Assembly: GCF_000716595.1 (NCBI RefSeq)
Contig: NZ_JNXC01000013.1
Coordinates: 62,001-126,000 of the forward strand
Source: Saccharothrix sp. NRRL B-16314
GTDB lineage: Bacteria > Actinomycetota > Actinomycetes > Mycobacteriales > Pseudonocardiaceae
DNA length: 64,000 nucleotides
Direction of reading: 5' to 3'
Below are positions 16,730 through 25,769 of this stretch, in pieces (the first letter of the stretch is position 1; every line of letters starts with the position of its first letter). The translations under genes were made by a program, and so were the position numbers. Below the pieces are notes generated by a model. It saw only the letters and a list, made by a program, of their open reading frames with translations, had not been told where the DNA came from and did no database searches.

Positions 16730-17887
16730 TCACTGTCCCAGTGCAGCGCGGTACACGGCCACGGTCTGCTCGGCCACCGTCGCCCACGAGAACTCCTCGA
16801 CCGCCCGCTGCCGCCCGGCCGCGCCGAACGCCGCCGCACGCTCCGGGGAGCCCAGCACCTCGTTCACGGCATCGGCCAACGCGACCCGGTACGCCTCCAC
16901 GTCCTGCTCGTCGTAGTGCACCAGCAGCCCGGTCCGCCCGTGGTCCACGACCTCCGGGATGCCGCCGACGTCGGACGCCACCACGGCCGTCCCGCACGCC
17001 ATGGCCTCCAGGTTCACGATCCCCAGCGGCTCGTACACCGAAGGGCACACGAACACCGTCGACCGGCTCAGGATCTGCCGCACCTCGGCCGGCTGGAGCA
17101 TCTCCCGGATCCAGAACACGCCCGGCCGCGCCGCCGCCAGCTCCGCCACCGCGAGCCGCGTCTCCTCCGCGATCTCCGGCGTGTCCGGCGCGCCCGCGCA
17201 CAGCACGATCTGCGCGTCCGGCGAGATCCGGTGCGCGGCGGCGACCAGGTGCCCGACGCCCTTCTGCCTGGTGATCCGCCCCACGAACGTCACGATCGGC
17301 CGGTCCGGGTCGATCCCGTGCCGCAGCAGCGCGTCGGTCTCGGACACCGGGTGGTAGGCCGTCGTGTCGATCCCGTTCCGCACCACGTGCACCCGCGCCG
17401 GGTCCAGCGCCGGGTAGCAGTCCAGCACGTCGGCCCGCATCCCCTGGCTCACCGCGATCACCGCGTCGGCCGCCTCGTACGCGGTCCGCTCCACCCACGA
17501 CGAGATCCGGTAGCCGCCGCCCAGCTGCTCGGCCTTCCACGGACGGCGCGGCTCCAGCGAGTGCGCGGTCACCACGTGCGGGATGCCGTGCAGCAGTTTG
17601 GCCAGGTGACCGGCCATGTTGGCGTACCAGGTGTGCGAGTGCGCGAGCTGCACCCCACCCAGCGCGGCGGCCATCTCCAGGTCGACCGACAGGGTCGCCA
17701 GCGCGGCGTTCGCCTGTTCCAGCCCGTGCGCCGGGTTGTGCGCCGTGGCGTCCGCGCGCGGTCCGCCGAACGCGTGCACGTCCACGTCGACCAGTTCGCG
17801 CAGTCTCGGCACCAGGAAACCGACGTGCACGCCCGCCCCGCCGTAGACCTCCGGCGGGTACTCCCTTGTCAGCAGTCCAATTCGCAC
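16730..17887 (-). CDS. glgA: GT4 glycogen synthase / alpha-maltose-1-phosphate synthase (GlgA/GlgM)
   Basis: A 385-aa GT-B retaining glycosyltransferase (GT4), close to mycobacterial Rv1212c. That enzyme, called GlgA or GlgM, was shown to make maltose-1-phosphate from ADP-glucose and glucose-1-phosphate for the GlgE pathway. [16 protein letters not shown] is at the N-terminus, [11 protein letters not shown] mid-protein, and [19 protein letters not shown] is the sugar-nucleotide-binding region. GTG 17887 fits the family start and lies 7 nt after TACGGT; GTG 17896 is an alternative. Divergent from glgC, which supplies ADP-glucose. Confidence 0.93.
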   Translation of the reverse strand: MRIGLLTREYPPEVYGGAGVHVGFLVPRLRELVDVDVHAFGGPRADATAHNPAHGLEQANAALATLSVDLEMAAALGGVQLAHSHTWYANMAGHLAKLLHGIPHVVTAHSLEPRRPWKAEQLGGGYRISSWVERTAYEAADAVIAVSQGMRADVLDCYPALDPARVHVVRNGIDTTAYHPVSETDALLRHGIDPDRPIVTFVGRITRQKGVGHLVAAAHRISPDAQIVLCAGAPDTPEIAEETRLAVAELAAARPGVFWIREMLQPAEVRQILSRSTVFVCPSVYEPLGIVNLEAMACGTAVVASDVGGIPEVVDHGRTGLLVHYDEQDVEAYRVALADAVNEVLGSPERAAAFGAAGRQRAVEEFSWATVAEQTVAVYRAALGQ

Positions 17888-17990
17888 GCCGCTCACCGTA
17901 ACCCCGGCGCGGGGGCAGCCGGGTGAACGCGGGAAGTTCGTCTTACTTCGCCGTTGGTGGGCCGGTGCTCACCCGGTTAGGGTCGCTGCT
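17888..17990. promoter_or_regulatory. glgA/glgC divergent promoter region
   Basis: 103 bp between two divergent leaderless-type starts. TACGGT (minus strand, 17900 to 17895) is 7 nt from GTG 17887. TAGGGT (17978-17983) is 7 nt from GTG 17991. The symmetric design fits balanced expression of the ADP-glucose producer and consumer. Confidence 0.5.
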
Positions 17991-19205
17991 GTGAAAGGGC
18001 AACCGCATGTTCTAGGAATTGTCCTCGCCGGTGGCGAAGGCAAACGGTTGTGGCCGTTGACCGCCGACCGGGCAAAGCCGGCGGTGCCCTTCGGCGGTAA
18101 CTACCGGTTGGTGGACTTCGTGCTGTCCAACCTGGTGAACGCGGGTTTCGTGAAGCTCTGCGTGCTCACCCAGTACAAATCCCATTCCCTGGACCGGCAC
18201 ATCTCGACCACGTGGCGGCTGTCCAATGTGCTCGGCCAGTACGTCACGCCGGTGCCGGCGCAGCAGCGGCTCGGGCCGCGCTGGTACACCGGCAGCGCGG
18301 ACGCGATCTTCCAGTCGCTGAACCTCGTCAACGACGAGCGGCCGGAGCACGTGATCGTCTTCGGCGCCGACCACGTCTACCGGATGGACCCGGGCCAGAT
18401 GGTGGACCAGCACGTCCGGACCGGCGCGGGCGTCACCGTCGCGGGCATCCGGGTGCCGCGGGCGGAGGCCAAGGCGTTCGGGTGCATCGACTCCGACGAG
18501 TCCGGGCTGATCACCCGGTTCCTGGAGAAGCCGTCGGACCCGCCGCACGTGCCGGGTGACCCGGACGTCACGTTCGCGTCGATGGGCAACTACGTGTTCA
18601 CCACGGAGGCGCTGCTGGAGGCGTTGCGGGCGGACGCGGCCAATCCCGACTCGGACCACGACATGGGCGGCGACATCATCCCGATGCTCGTCGACCAGGA
18701 GCGCGCGCACGTCTACGACTTCGCCGACAACCAGGTGCCGGGGGAGACCGACCGGGACCGCGGCTACTGGCGCGACGTGGGGACGATCGACGCGTACTAC
18801 GAGGCGCACATGGACCTGGTGTCGGTGCAGCCGGTGTTCAACCTCTACAACCAGGCGTGGCCGATCCGGACGGCGACCCCGCCGCTGCCGCCGGCGAAGT
18901 TCATCGCGGGCGGTAGCGCGGAGGACTCGATGGTGGGGCCGGGGTCGATCATCTCCGGCACGATCCACGGGTCGGTGATCAGCTCGGACGTGGTGGTGGA
19001 GTCCGGGTCGGTGGTGCAGGGGAGCGTGCTGCTGCCGGGTGTGCGGATCGGGCGCGGCGCGGTGGTGCGGCGGGCGATCCTGGACAAGAACGTGGTGGTG
19101 CCCGACGGTGCGCTGATCGGGGTGGACCCGGCGACGGACCGGCAGCGCTACACCGTGTCGACCGGGGGCGTGACCGTGCTCGGGAAGGGCGTCACGGCGC
19201 ACTGA
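17991..19205 (+). CDS. glgC: Glucose-1-phosphate adenylyltransferase
   Basis: GlgC makes ADP-glucose from ATP and glucose-1-phosphate for glycogen/alpha-glucan synthesis. The 404-aa protein has the nucleotide-binding [16 protein letters not shown] (residues 9-24), AKPAVPFGG, the sugar site FLEKP (about 176-180), and a C-terminal left-handed beta-helix of hexapeptide repeats from about residue 300. It is orthologous by position to Rv1213. GTG 17991 has no ribosome site but sits 7 nt after TAGGGT. Confidence 0.95.
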   Translation: MKGQPHVLGIVLAGGEGKRLWPLTADRAKPAVPFGGNYRLVDFVLSNLVNAGFVKLCVLTQYKSHSLDRHISTTWRLSNVLGQYVTPVPAQQRLGPRWYTGSADAIFQSLNLVNDERPEHVIVFGADHVYRMDPGQMVDQHVRTGAGVTVAGIRVPRAEAKAFGCIDSDESGLITRFLEKPSDPPHVPGDPDVTFASMGNYVFTTEALLEALRADAANPDSDHDMGGDIIPMLVDQERAHVYDFADNQVPGETDRDRGYWRDVGTIDAYYEAHMDLVSVQPVFNLYNQAWPIRTATPPLPPAKFIAGGSAEDSMVGPGSIISGTIHGSVISSDVVVESGSVVQGSVLLPGVRIGRGAVVRRAILDKNVVVPDGALIGVDPATDRQRYTVSTGGVTVLGKGVTAH

Positions 19206-19540
19206 GCGGCACTGGGTCGCGCTGGGTGCCCTGACACCGTCCTGACCGGCACCGCGTGGGGGTGACCTGCGCTGGGTGCCCTGACTGGCACCGGGTGGCC
19301 CTGACTGGCACCGGGTGGCCCTGACTGGCACCGGGTGGCGGTGACCTGCGCTGCTGGCGTGGGCGTGGGGCCGCGCGCCTGCGGGGTCGGAGGTCGGGGC
19401 TTCTGCGGTGGGTTTCTGGCGGTCGGCGCGGGGTCGGAACCGGAATCCCGGTCCGGGCGTGTCGGCCGACCGGAACGGCCGGACTCGGGAACGACCCGAG
19501 CCGCAGGACAGCAGAGCCGGACCTGGTCGGACCCGGGCGG
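19206..19540. repeat. 335-bp gap with 20-bp tandem repeats after glgC
   Basis: No gene is seen between glgC and the convergent methyltransferase gene. A 20-bp unit, CCCTGACTGGCACCGGGTGG, is repeated three times without a mismatch (19279-19338). Degenerate copies flank it from about 19215, and the motif GGTGACCTGCGCTG occurs on both sides. The right part is G-rich and featureless. Confidence 0.75.
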
Positions 19541-20167
19541 TCAGCCGATCTTCGCGGCCACGAGCAGGCCGTCACCCAGGGGCAGGATCACGGGCACCAG
19601 CCGGTCGTCGTCCCGCACCGCCCGCGCCACCTCACGCATCGCCACCGTGTCCGGGTCCCGGTGCGCCGGGTCGACCACCCGCCCGTGCCACAGCACGTTG
19701 TCGAACGCGAGCACCCCGCCCGGACGCAGCAGCCGCACGCTCTCCTCCAGGTACTTCGGGTACTCGGACTTGGCCGCGTCCACGAACACCAGGTCGTACG
19801 CGCCGTCGGTCAACCGGGGCAGCACCTCCAGCGCCCGGCCCATGATCAGCCGGGTGCGCGACACCGCGATCCCCGCCTCCGCGAACGCCAGCCGCGCCAC
19901 CCGCTGGTGCTCCGGCTCCACGTCGATGGAGGTCAGCACCCCGACCGCGGGCATGCCGCTGAGCAGGTACAACGCGCCGACACCGGCACCGGTGCCGATC
20001 TCGACCACGGCCTTGGCCTGCAACGCCGCGGCGAGGAACCGCAACGCCGCCCCGCCGCCGGACCCGATCGGCACGCACCCCAACTCGACGCCACGAGCCC
20101 TGGCGGCCGTGACCACGGCGTCCTCGGGCAGGTAGCGCTCCACGTACTCGCGCGTCGGCGCATCCAC
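19541..20167 (-). CDS. SAM-dependent O-methyltransferase (Rv1220c-like)
   Basis: A 208-aa class I methyltransferase of the catechol/caffeoyl-CoA O-methyltransferase family (methyltransferase 3). The SAM-binding motif VVEIGTGAGVGALYL is near residue 54, the acidic SIDVEPEHQ follows, and DLVFVDAAKSEYPKYLE carries the metal-binding Asp region. It is divergent from sigE as Rv1220c is from Rv1221. GTG 20167 sits exactly 7 nt after TAGCCT on the minus strand. The substrate is unknown. Confidence 0.88.
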   Translation of the reverse strand: MDAPTREYVERYLPEDAVVTAARARGVELGCVPIGSGGGAALRFLAAALQAKAVVEIGTGAGVGALYLLSGMPAVGVLTSIDVEPEHQRVARLAFAEAGIAVSRTRLIMGRALEVLPRLTDGAYDLVFVDAAKSEYPKYLEESVRLLRPGGVLAFDNVLWHGRVVDPAHRDPDTVAMREVARAVRDDDRLVPVILPLGDGLLVAAKIG

Positions 20168-20224
20168 AGCACGAAGGCTAACGCCGCCGGCGGCAATTCG
20201 GGTGAATCTCGCGGACGACCGGGA

Positions 20225-20254
20225 TTCTCAGGCTGCTCTCAGCCGACTCTCACG
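20225..20254 (+). promoter_or_regulatory. Triple 11-bp-spaced direct repeat upstream of sigE
   Basis: Three octamers, TTCTCAGG (20225), CTCTCAGC (20236) and CTCTCACG (20247), recur with an exact 11-bp period. That is the geometry of OmpR/PhoB-class response-regulator sites, and the sequence resembles the MprA box known upstream of mycobacterial sigE. A TATAAG element follows at about 20262. Confidence 0.6.
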
Positions 20255-20384
20255 ATGGTTATAAGAGAACCCGTCAGGCTGGGGCCATCGCAGGACCAGC
20301 AGGACAGCGGGAACACACCGGCCCGGCCGGACGTTGAACCCGTGCAGCAGGGCAGCCAGCCCAGTGGAGGTGCTTAACCGCCCG

Positions 20385-20960
20385 ATGCCAAAGCAGCCGA
20401 CCGTCGCACCGACCGCGCCCATCGACGACGTGGAGTGGATCCCGCCCTCGTGGGATGAAGTCGTGCGCGAACACGCCGACCGGGTGTACCGGCTGGCCTA
20501 CCGCCTCACCGGCAACCAGCACGACGCCGAGGACCTCACCCAGGAGACGTTCATCCGGGTGTTCCGGTCCCTCGCGTCGTACAAGCCCGGCACGTTCGAG
20601 GGCTGGCTGCACCGCATCACCACGAACCTGTTCCTCGACATGGCCCGCCGCCGCTCCCGCGTGCGCATGGAGGCCCTGCCGGACGAGACCGACCGCATCC
20701 CGGGTGACGACCCGACCCCGGAGGAGGTCTACGACGACACGCACCTCGACCCGGAGCTCCAGGCCGCGCTCGACGAGCTGCCGCCCGAGTTCCGCGCCGC
20801 CGTGGTGCTGTGTGACGTGGAAGGTCTCTCCTACGAGGAGATCGGCGCCACTCTCGGCGTCAAACTCGGTACCGTGAGGAGCAGGATCCACCGGGGCCGC
20901 CAGGCCCTGCGGGTCGCACTCGAACGCCGTCGGGGTCTCGTCCGGGAGGACTCTGCATGA
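20385..20960 (+). CDS. sigE: ECF RNA polymerase sigma factor SigE
   Basis: A 191-aa ECF sigma factor for extracytoplasmic stress. Region 2 contains [32 protein letters not shown] (residues about 27-57), nearly identical to mycobacterial SigE. Region 4 contains [23 protein letters not shown] and the recognition helix [12 protein letters not shown]. The N-terminal extension is shorter than in M. tuberculosis. ATG 20385 is preferred; GGAGG is 14 nt upstream, and in-frame GTG 20370 or 20364 are alternatives. The stop overlaps rseA (ATGA), so sigma and anti-sigma are coupled. Confidence 0.93.
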   Translation: MPKQPTVAPTAPIDDVEWIPPSWDEVVREHADRVYRLAYRLTGNQHDAEDLTQETFIRVFRSLASYKPGTFEGWLHRITTNLFLDMARRRSRVRMEALPDETDRIPGDDPTPEEVYDDTHLDPELQAALDELPPEFRAAVVLCDVEGLSYEEIGATLGVKLGTVRSRIHRGRQALRVALERRRGLVREDSA

Positions 20961-21565
20961 CCGACCTGCGAGGTTGGCAACTGCCCGAGCAGCACCTGCT
21001 GCCCGACGCGGTCGTCGCCTTCGTCGACGGCGAGCTGTCCGCCTCGGCGCACTCACGGGCGTCCGCGCACCTCGCGCGCTGCCCGTTCTGCGCCGCCGAG
21101 GCGTACTCGCAGCAGCAGGCCCGTTCCGCGGTGCGCGCCGCCGACGCGCCGTGCGCCCCCGCCGGCCTGCTGGCCAGGCTGGGCGCGATCCCGCAGGAAG
21201 TGGAGCTGCCCAGCGCGCCGGACGGCCTCGCGGTCACGGAGGACGGCCAGCTGGTCACCGTGCAGCGGCCTGACCGGGTCCCGTTCGGAGGCGGTCCCGT
21301 GTTGGGGCAAAGCCGCCCTTTCGGAACGGGCGGCGGAAGCCGCTTCGGAGGTAGGCGGGCCCGCCAGGGTGCGGGTGTCGTCGTCTCCGGCCTCATGCTC
21401 GGCGCCCTCGCCCTCGTCGCACCCGGCAGCGAGGACACCACGCCGCCGCCCGCGCAGGGCAACACCACGCCGCCGACGCCGGCCGTCGCGCCGTCGCTGG
21501 CGGGCACCAGCCACGAGCAGATGGGCGTGCTGCGGCCCGTGGCGGACACCGGCCTCGGCCGCTGA
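20957..21565 (+). CDS. rseA: Anti-sigma factor with zinc-binding ZAS domain
   Basis: A 202-aa anti-sigma-E protein. The ZAS zinc motif H-x3-C-x2-C is complete at His38, Cys42 and Cys45. A single membrane segment lies near residues 138-155 ([18 protein letters not shown]), so unlike soluble mycobacterial RseA it looks membrane-anchored, with a short Thr/Pro-rich outer tail. It is translationally coupled to sigE and followed by a tandem-repeat gap and htrA. Its release would need proteolysis or redox loss of zinc. Confidence 0.88.
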   Translation: MTDLRGWQLPEQHLLPDAVVAFVDGELSASAHSRASAHLARCPFCAAEAYSQQQARSAVRAADAPCAPAGLLARLGAIPQEVELPSAPDGLAVTEDGQLVTVQRPDRVPFGGGPVLGQSRPFGTGGGSRFGGRRARQGAGVVVSGLMLGALALVAPGSEDTTPPPAQGNTTPPTPAVAPSLAGTSHEQMGVLRPVADTGLGR

Positions 21566-21873
21566 CCCGAGCCGGCCGCCTCGAGCCGGCCGCCTCGAAC
21601 CGGCCGACCGGACCCGAACCGGCTGACCCGAACCGGCTGACCCGAACCGGCTGACCCGAACCGGCTGACCCGAACCGGCTGACCCGAACCGGCCGACCGG
21701 ACCCGGGCCAGCCGACCCGACCCGAGCGGCCTGCCGACCTGAACCGACTGGCTTGAACCGACTGGCCCGAACCGGCTGGTGAACCGGTCGACCAAGCCCG
21801 CTGACGGCGACTTCACCGGTCACCATGCACGATTGACCCCGGACAACCATGGCGTGACGACGTGCGGGGAGCG
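21566..21873. repeat. 308-bp gap with 14-bp tandem repeats after rseA
   Basis: No gene. Six contiguous copies of GACCCGAACCGGCT run from 21611 to 21694, the last ending GGCC. Diverged copies (CGAACCGG, CGACCGG) extend on both sides from about 21580 to 21795. The remaining 80 bp before htrA contain no clear promoter. Confidence 0.8.
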
Positions 21874-23400
21874 ATGAGCGAGCCAGAGCAGGGCAACGGG
21901 GTCCCCCGGTCGGGCGTTGACGACGGGGCGCACCGCAGGCTCGCACCCCGCCCGCTCAACCGCCCACCGGTCGACTCCGGCCAAGCGGCCGTGTTCGGCC
22001 GGCCGCAGGGCGTCCCGGGCGCGTTCTCCGCCGACCGGCCGAGCCCCAACGGCAACGGCGCCGTCCGGTTCGCCCCACCGCCGCCGGAAGCGCTGTCCAC
22101 GGCCTTCGGTCGCCCCCAGGGCGACGCGGGCACCCGCTTGCAGCGCCCGCCGATCGACCTGGACGGCGAGCCCGAGGTCGAGCCAGTCTTCTGGGAGGGC
22201 AAACCGGCAGGTGACGCGTGGCGCGATCCCGGTGCGTCGGCCGTCATCGGCCCGCCCGCGGTCACCGAGCAGCCCGACACCGGACCCAAGACCGCGTTGC
22301 CGGCCGGTCCGCAGCTCAGCATCCCCGAACTCCTCTTCGGTCGACGCGTCAAGCCGATGGCCCTGGTCCTGCTGATGGTGGCCGCGCTGCTGATCGGCGC
22401 GGGCGGCGGCGTGGTCGGCTGGCTGCTGGGCCGCGTCGGCAACCCGCTCACCGACGGCGGCGTCACGCTCGCCGAGGTCAAGCCGGGCAAGGAGCGCCCG
22501 GTCGGGTCGGTCGCCGACATCGCCCAGCGGGTCACGCCCAGCGTCGTGTCGATCGAGTTCAAGGGCTCGAACGTGGCCGGCGTCGGCTCCGGCGTGGTGA
22601 TCGACGGCGAAGGCTACGTGCTGACCAACGACCACGTCGTCGCGCCGGCCGTGCAGGACACGTCCGCGAAGCTGACCGTCGTCTTCACCGACGGCAAGCG
22701 GGCCGTGGCGCAGGTCGTCGGCCGCGACTCGAAGACCGACCTCGCGGTGATCAAGGTCGAGGTGGACAACCCGACCGTGCTCCAGTTCGGCGACTCGGAC
22801 GCGTTGGCCGTCGGCGACACCGTGCTGGCCATCGGCTCGCCGCTGTCCCTGTCGAACACGGTGACCGAGGGCATCGTCAGCGCCCTGCACCGCCCCGTGA
22901 CGGCGGCGGGCGACAACGGCGGACCGCAGATCACCTACGACGCGATCCAGACCGACGCGGCCATCAACCCCGGCAACTCGGGCGGCGCGCTGGTCGACTC
23001 GTCGGGCGCGCTGGTGGGCATCAACTCGTCGATCCGGACCGAGACCGGCGGTTCCGTCGGCCTCGGCTTCGCCATCTCCGGCAACTACGCGCGCAAGGTG
23101 TCGCAGGCCCTCATCCGCGACGGCCAGGTGAAGCACGCGGACATGAACATCAACGTGCGGTCGGCGTCGGCGGAGACGGCGGAGGGCGCGCAGGTGCAGA
23201 ACGTCCCGGAGGGCGGCGCGGCCGACGCGGCGGGCATCGAGGAGGGCGACGTGATCACCCGCGTCGGCGACCGGATGGTGCGCAACGCCGCGGAGTTGAC
23301 CGTCGCGGTAAGGGACCATGAAATCGGCGAGACGGTGCCGGTCGTGCTGGCCAGGCAGGGTCGGGAGCTGACCGTGCAGGTCACCCTGAGGTCAGACTGA
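21874..23400 (+). CDS. htrA: HtrA-family membrane serine protease with PDZ domain
   Basis: A 508-aa trypsin-like protease/chaperone for envelope protein quality control. A ~155-residue Pro/Gly-rich cytosolic N-terminus is followed by one membrane helix (161-186). The protease domain has His254 (TNDHVV), Asp289 (KTDLAV) and Ser369 (GNSGG), so the triad is intact. A single PDZ domain spans about 425-505. It follows sigE-rseA as in Mycobacterium (Rv1223). Starts at ATG 21874 (GGGGA upstream); GTG 21862 is possible. Confidence 0.93.
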   Translation: MSEPEQGNGVPRSGVDDGAHRRLAPRPLNRPPVDSGQAAVFGRPQGVPGAFSADRPSPNGNGAVRFAPPPPEALSTAFGRPQGDAGTRLQRPPIDLDGEPEVEPVFWEGKPAGDAWRDPGASAVIGPPAVTEQPDTGPKTALPAGPQLSIPELLFGRRVKPMALVLLMVAALLIGAGGGVVGWLLGRVGNPLTDGGVTLAEVKPGKERPVGSVADIAQRVTPSVVSIEFKGSNVAGVGSGVVIDGEGYVLTNDHVVAPAVQDTSAKLTVVFTDGKRAVAQVVGRDSKTDLAVIKVEVDNPTVLQFGDSDALAVGDTVLAIGSPLSLSNTVTEGIVSALHRPVTAAGDNGGPQITYDAIQTDAAINPGNSGGALVDSSGALVGINSSIRTETGGSVGLGFAISGNYARKVSQALIRDGQVKHADMNINVRSASAETAEGAQVQNVPEGGAADAAGIEEGDVITRVGDRMVRNAAELTVAVRDHEIGETVPVVLARQGRELTVQVTLRSD

Positions 23401-23448
23401 CGGCTACGCTGGCAGTCAGGGCCAGGGCGCGGAAGGCGGGGCACGCGG

Positions 23449-23823
23449 GTGTTCGACAGCATCGGTTGGGTTGAGATCCTCCTCATCATCGTCGCGGGCC
23501 TGTTCATCCTCGGCCCGGAACGGCTGCCGACGGCGGCGAGCTGGGTCGGCAAGACCGTCCGCCAGGTCCGCGACTACGCGACCGGTGCGCGCGAGCAGCT
23601 GAAGCAGGAGATGGGGCCGGAGTTCGAGCAGCTGCGCAAGCCGCTGGAGGACCTGCGGGAGCTGCGCAACTTCGACCCGAAGCGCGCCATCACCAAGCAC
23701 CTGTGGGACGACGACTCGTCCGACAAGCCGAACGGCCACCCGGTCACGCCCCAACCCGCCGTGGACCGCGAGCGCCCGTTGCAGCAGGGCGAGCGCCCGC
23801 CGTTCGACCCGGACGCCACCTGA
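23449..23823 (+). CDS. tatB: Twin-arginine translocase subunit TatB
   Basis: A 124-aa TatB protein, part of the substrate-recognition complex for folded-protein export. It has one N-terminal helix (residues 5-21, [20 protein letters not shown]) with the polar Glu and the conserved FILGPERLP hinge, then an amphipathic helix, and an acidic/Pro-rich tail. It is 48 bp after htrA and in the same direction (compare Rv1224). TACGCT at 23404-23409 could be a separate promoter. tatA/tatC are not in the window. Confidence 0.93.
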   Translation: MFDSIGWVEILLIIVAGLFILGPERLPTAASWVGKTVRQVRDYATGAREQLKQEMGPEFEQLRKPLEDLRELRNFDPKRAITKHLWDDDSSDKPNGHPVTPQPAVDRERPLQQGERPPFDPDAT

Positions 23824-23895
23824 CCCGGACGCCACCTCACGCGGAGCCACTTCCTCGCGCGGACAAGCACTCCTGTTGACGCAACCCACCGGTTT

Positions 23896-23921
23896 CCATA
23901 ATATGGCAACTAACCGGTTGC
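23896..23921. promoter_or_regulatory. AT-rich operator/promoter of the AHSA1-ArsR-DUF899 operon
   Basis: CCATA-A-TATGG (23896-23906) is a perfect palindrome. AACCGGTT (23912-23919) lies inside GCAAC-N6-GTTGC (23906-23921), and ACCGGTT also occurs at 23887. The dense symmetry 20 bp before ATG 23941 suggests binding by the ArsR-family product of the second gene. Confidence 0.5.
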
Positions 23922-23940
23922 TACTTGGTGGAGGCTTGGC

Positions 23941-24375
23941 ATGGGTTTTCCTGACCGCATCGAACGGACCGTGGACATCGCACGCCCCCCGCGTGACGTG
24001 TGGGCTGCGCTCACCACGGCCGAGGGCCTGGGCACCTGGCTGGGCAACCAGGCGGCGAAGATCGACCTCCGTCCGGGCGGGCTGGCCAACATCGAGTGGA
24101 ACGACGGCAACACGGCGACGCTGAGGGTCGAACGGGTCGAGGAGCCGACCTCGTTCGCGTTCACGTGGCGCATCCACGGCATGCCCGAGGACGACCTCCG
24201 CCGCACCTACGTCGAGTTCACCCTCGAACCGGTCGGCGCGGGCACCCGCCTGAAGGTCGTCGAATCCGGTTTCGCCCAGCTGACCGAGGAGTGCCACGGC
24301 AAGGCGTACCAGGCGCACAGCGCCGGGTGGACGCACGAGCTGGGTGAACTCGTCGACTACGTCGATGCCGCCTGA
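23941..24375 (+). CDS. AHSA1/SRPBCC-domain protein
   Basis: A 144-aa SRPBCC protein of the AHSA1 (activator of Hsp90 ATPase-like) group. The opening RIERTVDIARPPRDVWAALT and the GGLANIEW and FAFTWRIHG strands fit. The pairing of such a protein with a downstream ArsR regulator is a common actinobacterial arrangement. The first gene of a three-gene operon; its stop overlaps the regulator start by 11 bp. GGTGGAGG provides the ribosome site. Ligand unknown. Confidence 0.82.
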   Translation: MGFPDRIERTVDIARPPRDVWAALTTAEGLGTWLGNQAAKIDLRPGGLANIEWNDGNTATLRVERVEEPTSFAFTWRIHGMPEDDLRRTYVEFTLEPVGAGTRLKVVESGFAQLTEECHGKAYQAHSAGWTHELGELVDYVDAA

Positions 24376-24751
24376 CGACACCGAGGCGGTCGCCGAACGG
24401 GTCTTCACCGCCCTGGCGGACCCGACCCGGCGCTCCATCCTGGCCGCGCTGGCCGCCGCGGGACCGGCCACCGCTACCGACCTGGCGGTCCGCCTGCCGA
24501 TCAGCCGGCAGGCGATCGCGAAGCACCTGGCCCTGCTCTCCGACGCCGGCCTGGTCACGGCCGAACAGGGGGAGCGGCGCCGGGTGCGCTACCGGGTGCG
24601 CTCCGCGCCCATGCGCGTCGCGCAGCAGTTCCTCGCGTTGCTGGCCCGCGACTGGGACAGCACGCTCGACGCGTTGAAGGACCACCTCGAACGGCATGCC
24701 GCCGCACCCGCGGCGGACCGACCCGATGAAACCCGAGGATCTCATGGCTGA
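24365..24751 (+). CDS. ArsR-family winged-helix regulator
   Basis: A 128-aa ArsR/SmtB-family repressor. The winged helix covers about residues 10-80: FTALADPTRRSILAALA, then DLAVRLPISRQAIAKHLALL as the HTH. The classical metal-binding ELCVCDL motif is absent, so it probably senses something other than heavy metals. It overlaps both neighbours (11 bp with AHSA1, 8 bp with DUF899), which means tight cotranslation and likely autoregulation from the upstream palindromes. Confidence 0.88.
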   Translation: MPPDDTEAVAERVFTALADPTRRSILAALAAAGPATATDLAVRLPISRQAIAKHLALLSDAGLVTAEQGERRRVRYRVRSAPMRVAQQFLALLARDWDSTLDALKDHLERHAAAPAADRPDETRGSHG

Positions 24752-25547
24752 TCAAGCACCCACCACGATGAAGACGCCCCCGATCGTCACGGCGAAGGAG
24801 TGGGAGGAGGCACGTGAACGGTTGCTGGTGAAGGAGAAGGAGCTCACCCGCGCCCGTGACGCGATGGCCGCGCAGCGCCGCCGGATGCCGTGGACGGAGG
24901 TGGAGGAGCAGTACGAGTTCGACGGCCCCGAGGGCAAGGTGCGGCTGCTCGACCTCTTCGAGGGCCGCCGCCAGTTGATCGTCTACCGCGCCTTCCTGGA
25001 GCCCGGCGTGTTCGGCTGGCCGGACCACGCGTGCCGCGGCTGCTCCATGGTGGCAGACCAGGTCGCCCACCTCTCGCACCTGCACGCCCGCAACACCAGC
25101 CTCGCGTTCGCCTCGCGCGCGCCGCAGCCGGACATCCGGCGCGTGAAGGAGCGGATGGGCTGGACGATGCCCTGGTACACGATCACGGACAGCTTCGACG
25201 CCGACTTCGGCGTGGACGAGTGGCACGGCACGAACGCCTTCATCCGCGACGGCGACCGCGTGTTCCGCACCTACTTCATCAACGCCCGCGGCGACGAGGC
25301 GATGGGCAACACCTGGAGCTACCTCGACATCACCGCGCTCGGGCGGCAGGAGGAGTGGGAAGACTCGCCCGAGGGCTACCCGCAGGAGGCGCCCTACCAG
25401 TGGTGGAACTGGAACGACGAGTACAGCGAGGGCGGCGAGGTCGCCCCGGAGTGGTTGGCCAAGGTGGACCTGCCCGGGGCCACGAGCGGGCGGAGCACAA
25501 CCGAAACCACCGACACCGGGCAGGCGGGCTGCGGCTGTTCGCAATGA
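24744..25547 (+). CDS. DUF899 thioredoxin-like protein
   Basis: A 267-aa DUF899-family protein with a thioredoxin-like fold. ACRGCSM near residues 96-102 supplies a CxxC-type pair (Cys97, Cys100), and YRAFLEPGVFGWP precedes it as usual in the family. The tail ends GCGCSQ, an extra Cys-rich end that could be redox-active. ATG 24744 has GAGGAT upstream and overlaps the ArsR gene. Function is unknown; a redox or small-molecule-binding role is a guess. Confidence 0.85.
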   Translation: MADQAPTTMKTPPIVTAKEWEEARERLLVKEKELTRARDAMAAQRRRMPWTEVEEQYEFDGPEGKVRLLDLFEGRRQLIVYRAFLEPGVFGWPDHACRGCSMVADQVAHLSHLHARNTSLAFASRAPQPDIRRVKERMGWTMPWYTITDSFDADFGVDEWHGTNAFIRDGDRVFRTYFINARGDEAMGNTWSYLDITALGRQEEWEDSPEGYPQEAPYQWWNWNDEYSEGGEVAPEWLAKVDLPGATSGRSTTETTDTGQAGCGCSQ

Positions 25548-25769
25548 TCGGTGCCGACGCGGGTCATTCGGGTGGCGTGCGCATTGTCGAATCAACTCCG
25601 GCGATGTGAGGCTGCGGCCGAAGGGGTGGTTCCGCGTCATCTGATCGTGGCAGGCACTGGGCACGAGGGCGTCACGGGGATATATGTGAATGCGTAGGTT
25701 CGACCGCTGCTCGGCGTCGTCGTCCGGGCCTTCCGTCGATATCGTACGTTCACAACAAGGGGACCCTTG

